Part shown: piece after piece, positions 60,158 through 64,000 of the stretch
Layout: each line of letters begins with the position of its first letter
How positions within the stretch are numbered: position 1 is the first letter of the stretch
Origin: Eremothecium cymbalariae DBVPG#7215
Lineage: Eukaryota > Ascomycota > Saccharomycetes > Saccharomycetales > Saccharomycetaceae
Assembly: GCF_000235365.1 (NCBI RefSeq)
Contig: NC_016454.1
Location: 62,001 to 126,000 of the forward strand
Direction: 5' to 3'
Length of the DNA: 64,000 nt
The notes under the pieces: model-generated
Databases searched by the model: none
The model's input: the letters and a program-made list of their open reading frames with translations, nothing else
Told to the model about the DNA's origin: nothing
Program-made: the position numbers and the translations under genes

Positions 60158-60805
60158 ATGCAGTCAACTATTATTAATATAACAAACCTGTTCTGTATTT
60201 TGAGTTGTATTTCGCTGGTGGTATGCCAGCGCAATGTCTTGACTGACACATTGAGTTTTATCGTGAATGAAGACTATGAGCGTATACATGACACTGGCAA
60301 TAACACTCTTAATTTAAAAAATCCAACAGGATGATTACAGATTATGACGAGTTGGTGCGAGGCTACAAGCTGCGTCTGCCAATGAAGCGTTCTTTCTACA
60401 GTTTTTCACAAACTTTGCTTCGAACGTGGTGTCATATATTTCTTACCTTGACGCACAACTTATGACAATTCCGCAGCCTGTTGCTGATTATTATTACCAC
60501 ATGGGTTCAATGGATAGTGACGTTTTGTTAGTTAGCGATATGGCACAGTCTTTTTTGAAGATTTCAAAACATTTATAACAGCCTTCCCATGGTATCCTGC
60601 CATTCTCCAAATGGCTTCTACAACTACAGTATATGTCCCTGGTGATTGTATGTCAACTGGTTCTAACCCCACTTCGTCGCAACTTGGAACCGGAAAATCT
60701 GATTTCTCTGAGAGTAAGTCTTTGGGTGAGGCAGGAAACTGTGCCGCTAATCGCGAACTTTACATGGTTTTGGGGGTTTTATCTCTTTTCACTCTCATAC
60801 TCTGA
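60158..60805 (+). pseudogene. Relic of a TIR/TIP1-type cell wall mannoprotein gene
   Basis: The ATG at 60158 opens a good signal peptide (TNLFCILSCISLVVCQ) but that frame ends at TGA near 60330. In another frame follows VVSYISYLDAQ...IPQPVADYYYHM, then after a T-run shift near 60550 FKTFITAFPWYPAIL. These match in order the seripauperin/TIP1 domain (YVSY, VPAQVL, LPWYSSR-type block). The last frame (to TGA at 60803-60805) gives GEAGNC plus a hydrophobic GPI-type tail. A TATAAAGG lies 15 bases before the ATG. At least two frame breaks make it non-functional. The 3' end overlaps the last exon of REC114 by 27 bases on the other strand. Confidence 0.65.
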
Positions 60806-61738
60806 GCTCACCTTGTTAAGTAAGCGCTCCACCTTGTCAACCTGTGACCTGTTGTTAGTATTAAATGCAAACATATTGCGATAATTTTTTTATAGTTTTA
60901 ACTTTAAGACACATACCCATCTCATGAATTCCTTATCTTGTAGCATTTGTGTTATAAATTCTTCGTCAATGTCTTCAATCGACTTAGTGTTGGATAATGT
61001 AATTGTTGAGGGATTGGTTTCCTTGTGTAATCCATTATTAAGACTGCTGAAATTGTCTTCTCTGTCAGTCGAATGGGTAGTGGACTCCATACAATTAATG
61101 TTTAGTATATGTGACTTGTTCGTTGGTAGGGGGGTGCTTTGGGAAAGTATTAAGGGATCTGCTAGATTCCATCCCAAATTCTGCGAACACTGGGCAGTCC
61201 AATTTAAAGTTTCCAGCTGTGAATATGGGGCAGATTGGTTGGCACAGCTGAAGTCGAAGGCTCTGTTGTTTTGTGTGCTGCTGCCGCCAAACATTACAGG
61301 CGTCTTAATAGCGGCAGTGTTTTGTCTGGTGGACATTGCATTTCTCATAACGAATCCAAGCTTACTCAACACCTCTTTGGTCTGTAGAAATTCGTTACCA
61401 GTAATAAATCCAATCTGAAATCTTCGTATGAATGTTTGGCTTCCTTCTATATACAAGTATTTACAAGATATTGAAGGAGCTTTGAAGGAAAACTGAACAA
61501 CATCTCCTTTAAGCGGAGTGGTGACTTCTTCAAGTACTTGCAGGTTGTTCCAATTAACTGTTATTGATAGTAGACCGTTACTCTTGTTCGCTATTTTGAA
61601 AACAAGATTATCCCTCATTGGAAAATGCTTCCACTTCTCAACCATAATTGGTGCCTTTGGAGAATTGAATCCCTGAGGTGCTGGCTCCCAAAATGAATAC
61701 TGAGAATACTTCCTGATAGGTATCACAAATTCGTTCAT
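60779..61738 (-). CDS. REC114: Meiotic recombination protein Rec114, two exons
   Basis: Exon 1 is 61738-60917 (274 codons, from MNEFVIPIRKYSQYSFW; the frame above has only GTG). Exon 2 is 60841-60779 (VDKVERLLNKVSSEYESEKR and stop), 294 residues in all (428 in S. cerevisiae). The intron has GTATGT at 60916, TACTAAC at 60860-60854 and CAG at 60844-60842. Rec114 with Mei4 and Mer2 promotes Spo11 double-strand breaks on meiotic chromosomes. Seen: an N-terminal PH-like beta-rich domain and a C-terminal helix (EEFITQMLQDKEFMRW plus exon 2) used for trimerisation with Mei4. Without splicing the last helix would be cut after RWV. S. cerevisiae REC114 also has a 3'-terminal intron. Position equals YMR133W. 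Confidence 0.88.
60842..60916 (-). other. REC114 intron
   Basis: 75 bases. Donor GTATGT, branch TACTAAC with its A 13 bases from the CAG acceptor; a nearer CAG (6 bases) is too close to the branch and would give an immediate stop. Confidence 0.88.
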
Positions 61739-62070
61739 CTCTGTCACTGGTTTGTTGTATCTTCGCCGCTAAGTAGTGGTAAGCACAAGTTATAAATATC
61801 TTAATAGCCGCCAAGTTTTCACCATCTAGAAATAACATACAAAAAGCACATATAAAAACAATGGATAGACTAATAGGTTGAAGAACACTCCAAGGATGTT
61901 GGTTCTTAGCATTTAAGTTATTTGTCTGAATTATTGAACCAATGGGGGTTTTTATGTCGTAAAGTGGTGGTCGATACGCTGTACCCGTTTGTGAATAAAA
62001 CTCGGCCCATTTTTGGTTCAGAACTTTTACTGAACTTAGCTCTTTCTAAGGCATAGATTAATAAACTAAT
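61739..62070. other. Divergent promoter REC114-JLP2
   Basis: 332 bases with a URS1-like site near REC114 (61805-61815). Nothing else is recognised. Confidence 0.6.
61805..61815. promoter_or_regulatory. URS1-like Ume6 site (TAGCCGCC)
   Basis: TAGCCGCCAAG, core exact and one base off the full TAGCCGCCGA, 67 bases before the REC114 ATG. Ume6 sites are standard in early meiotic promoters, so location and gene agree. Confidence 0.65.
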
Positions 62071-62649
62071 ATGGTTTACTTCTTCCGTTCCCAACCAGAT
62101 GTATTCCAAACCCATTACTCGATTATAACAGGTAAGGATAAGCATGAAAACGATTTGTTAATTAAACATGGTTTCAGAGATCTGAATTACATCTGGTTCC
62201 ATACCGATCGGTACGCTAGCGGACACATATATCTTCAACTTCATGCGAACCAGAAGACCATAGAAGAAGTACCTAAGGAAGTAATTCAGGATTGCTTACA
62301 ACTTTGCAAGTCTGAATCAAAAGAAGGCAATAAACTGTCTCAGTGCACAATTATTGGTACTCCATGGCACAATTTGAGGAAGGCAGGCTATATGAAGCCA
62401 GGTGAGGTCTCATTTAAGTCAACCAAAGCAGTAAAGAAGATGGAATGCTTTGGTAGGGACAATCAGACCCTTAATAAACTGAAAAAATCGAGAGTTGAGA
62501 TAGTTAACAACGTAGAGACTCTCCTTCATGAGGCCAAGCGAAGTAAGGACAGAGAATATCTCAATAAGTACGTAGAGGACAATCGCGAAAGGTTGCTAGA
62601 GGAAGAAAACCAACGAAAACTAGCCAAAAGAAAACTTAAGAGACACTAA
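62071..62649 (+). CDS. JLP2: Jlp2, CCDC25-like NFACT-R domain protein
   Basis: 192 residues (208 in S. cerevisiae). One NFACT-R/DUF814 domain covers residues 1-115 (KDKHENDLLIKHGF, YIWFHTDRYASGHIYL, GTPWHNLRKAGYMKPGEVSF), followed by a charged coiled-coil tail rich in Lys/Arg/Glu. Homologues include human CCDC25. The cellular role in yeast is not settled. Position equals YMR132C, divergent from REC114 and upstream of RRB1. Confidence 0.94.
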   Translation: MVYFFRSQPDVFQTHYSIITGKDKHENDLLIKHGFRDLNYIWFHTDRYASGHIYLQLHANQKTIEEVPKEVIQDCLQLCKSESKEGNKLSQCTIIGTPWHNLRKAGYMKPGEVSFKSTKAVKKMECFGRDNQTLNKLKKSRVEIVNNVETLLHEAKRSKDREYLNKYVEDNRERLLEEENQRKLAKRKLKRH

Positions 62650-62782
62650 CGAGTCTGAAAATCTCGATGAGTCTTTGAACTCCACATTTTAGAACTCGTG
62701 AACCATCTATGTATGCCTTGTGAGGATACATTGGATAAGCTTGAATTCACGTGATATAAATTAGCTTTGTCGTTCAGGCAAA

Positions 62783-62806
62783 AAAAATTTTACGTGATGA
62801 GATGAG
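62783..62806 (+). promoter_or_regulatory. RRPE plus PAC elements before RRB1
   Basis: AAAAATTTT (62783-62791) and TGATGAGATGAG (62795-62806), 64-87 bases upstream of the RRB1 ATG: the classic ribosome-biogenesis promoter pair. Confidence 0.75.
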
Positions 62807-62869
62807 CTAGTTTGTATATTACGATTAAATTCACTACTTGAAACTTCTACATAGACCTTCATATTCCCA

Positions 62870-64000
62870 ATGTCGAAGAGAACTGCGTCGTCTAACGAAC
62901 TTCAAGATAACACCAGCAGGGTGGTTCAATCCAAGACTGCTTTGGAATCAATTCCTTCTTTAGCTGATGGAGATGAAGACATTGAAATGAATGATGGAGA
63001 TATTGGTGAGTTCGAAGATCCTTATGGTGACGACTTCGAAAGTGAAGGAGAAATCATCGAAGTTGACGACGAAGATAATGAAGATGAAGATATTGTAAAT
63101 GAGGATTTTCTTGAACAGAAGCAGCAAAATGCACAGGAAATAGTTGAACAGGACCGTAACCAAGAACAAGACCAGGGTAAACAGTTGTATTTGCCTCATT
63201 TGTCTAAGCCGCTAGGGCCTGATGAAGTTTTGGAGGCTGATCCTACCGTTTATGAAATGTTACACAATGTGAACTTGCCGTGGTCATGCATGACGCTGGA
63301 TATTATTCCTGATCTTTTGGGCTCTGAGAGAAGAAATTATCCTCAGTCAATTCTCATGACGACAGCTACACAGGCGTCAAAAAAGAAGGATAACGAGTTA
63401 TTGGTATTAAAGATGTCACAACTAACCAAGACTCTGGTTAAGGAAGAAGAAGATGAAAATGATGAGGAGGAGGATAACGAAGACAATGACTTGGATCCTA
63501 TTATCGAAAATGAAAGCATTTCATTGAAGGACACTACCAACAGAATTAAAATTTCTCCTTTTGCAGCTGAATCACCTGAAGTGCTAGCAGCAACTATGAG
63601 TGAAAACGGTGAAGCTTATATTTACGATTTAGGTCCTCAAGTTAAGGCTTTTACTTCTCCCGGTTACCAAATTCCAAAAACCGCCCAAAAACCGTTGCAT
63701 TCCATTAGGAATCATGGCAATGTGGAAGGTTACGGTCTGGATTGGTCTCCTCTAATCAAAACTGGCTCCATATTAACAGGTGACTGTTCTGGTAGAGTCT
63801 ACCTAACACAGAGAACTGCGTCTAGATGGGTTACAGATAAACAACCATTTACTGTGGGTAATAATAAATCCATCGAAGATATACAATGGTCTCGGGCTGA
63901 AATGACCGTCTTCGCTACATGTGGTGTCGACGGTCACATCAGAATCTGGGATACTAGGTCCAAGAAACACAAACCAGCTTTGTCTGTTATGGTTTCTGAC
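62870..64000 (+). CDS. RRB1: Rrb1, ribosomal protein L3 chaperone, 5' part
   Basis: 377 codons are present and the frame is open to the right edge; the family protein has about 510 residues. Rrb1 is a nuclear WD40 protein that binds newly made Rpl3 and takes it into 60S assembly. Seen: a long acidic N-terminal region (about residues 35-85 and 180-210), the entry motif [15 protein letters not shown], and the first WD repeats ([25 protein letters not shown]-like as [20 protein letters not shown]). It corresponds to YMR131C. Confidence 0.95.
   Translation, partial: MSKRTASSNELQDNTSRVVQSKTALESIPSLADGDEDIEMNDGDIGEFEDPYGDDFESEGEIIEVDDEDNEDEDIVNEDFLEQKQQNAQEIVEQDRNQEQDQGKQLYLPHLSKPLGPDEVLEADPTVYEMLHNVNLPWSCMTLDIIPDLLGSERRNYPQSILMTTATQASKKKDNELLVLKMSQLTKTLVKEEEDENDEEEDNEDNDLDPIIENESISLKDTTNRIKISPFAAESPEVLAATMSENGEAYIYDLGPQVKAFTSPGYQIPKTAQKPLHSIRNHGNVEGYGLDWSPLIKTGSILTGDCSGRVYLTQRTASRWVTDKQPFTVGNNKSIEDIQWSRAEMTVFATCGVDGHIRIWDTRSKKHKPALSVMVSD

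Overview
The window is nuclear DNA of a budding yeast of the family Saccharomycetaceae, and probably a lineage that did not go through the whole-genome duplication (WGD). Introns use the yeast signals GTATGT ... TACTAAC ... YAG, and almost every protein has a clear Saccharomyces cerevisiae counterpart. Genes that S. cerevisiae splits between duplicated chromosome regions lie interleaved here in single copy. Examples are MSH3/CDC39 (chr III) with TRM112 (chr XIV) around one FPK1/KIN82-type kinase, and SUB2/RPP1A/THI3/MDH3 (chr IV) interleaved with FDO1/SIP5/CIN4/PSO2/GAT2/GID8/ERG29/REC114/JLP2/RRB1 (chr XIII) around single NDE, RPS16, RPL13 and RIM11/MRK1 genes. Species is not called.

Layout. 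0-20 kb: the 3' part of OXP1 (5-oxoprolinase), CDC39/NOT1, a CDC50-type flippase subunit, UBC1, MSH3, an FPK1/KIN82 flippase kinase and TRM112. 20-30 kb: ERG10, a decayed gluconokinase, an SKS1/VHS1 kinase, ERG11, then a long divergent promoter and an external NADH dehydrogenase (NDE). 30-45 kb: a domesticated pogo/CENP-B-type transposase gene, SUB2, FDO1, the divergent ribosomal protein pair RPS16-RPL13 (both with introns), RPP1A, SIP5 and THI3. 45-50 kb: a GC-rich block with RIM11/MRK1, MDH3 and CIN4. 50-64 kb: PSO2, GAT2, GID8, ERG29, a GPI-anchored wall protein, a TIR-like wall-protein relic, REC114 (with an intron), JLP2 and the start of RRB1.

Functional links: ERG10, ERG11 and ERG29 are sterol genes (ERG11 has an upstream TCGTATA sterol-response element). 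CDC50 and FPK1/KIN82 belong to the lipid-flippase system. RPS16, RPL13, RPP1A, TRM112 and RRB1 serve ribosomes and carry the expected Rap1, Abf1 or PAC/RRPE sites.

Most notable: (1) CIN4 (ARL2-like GTPase) is split by one base exactly at an in-frame CTT-AGG-C, the Ty1/ABP140 programmed +1 frameshift heptamer, so the gene may be expressed by recoding. (2) The RPS16-RPL13 promoter holds two very GC-rich, hairpin-filled blocks around a pair of Rap1 sites. (3) A transposase-derived putative DNA-binding gene sits beside SUB2. (4) There are two cell-function relics, gluconokinase and a TIR-like mannoprotein. (5) A consensus intron lies in the CDC39 leader. (6) MDH3 has a one-base frameshift in a run of eight C, which could be an assembly error.
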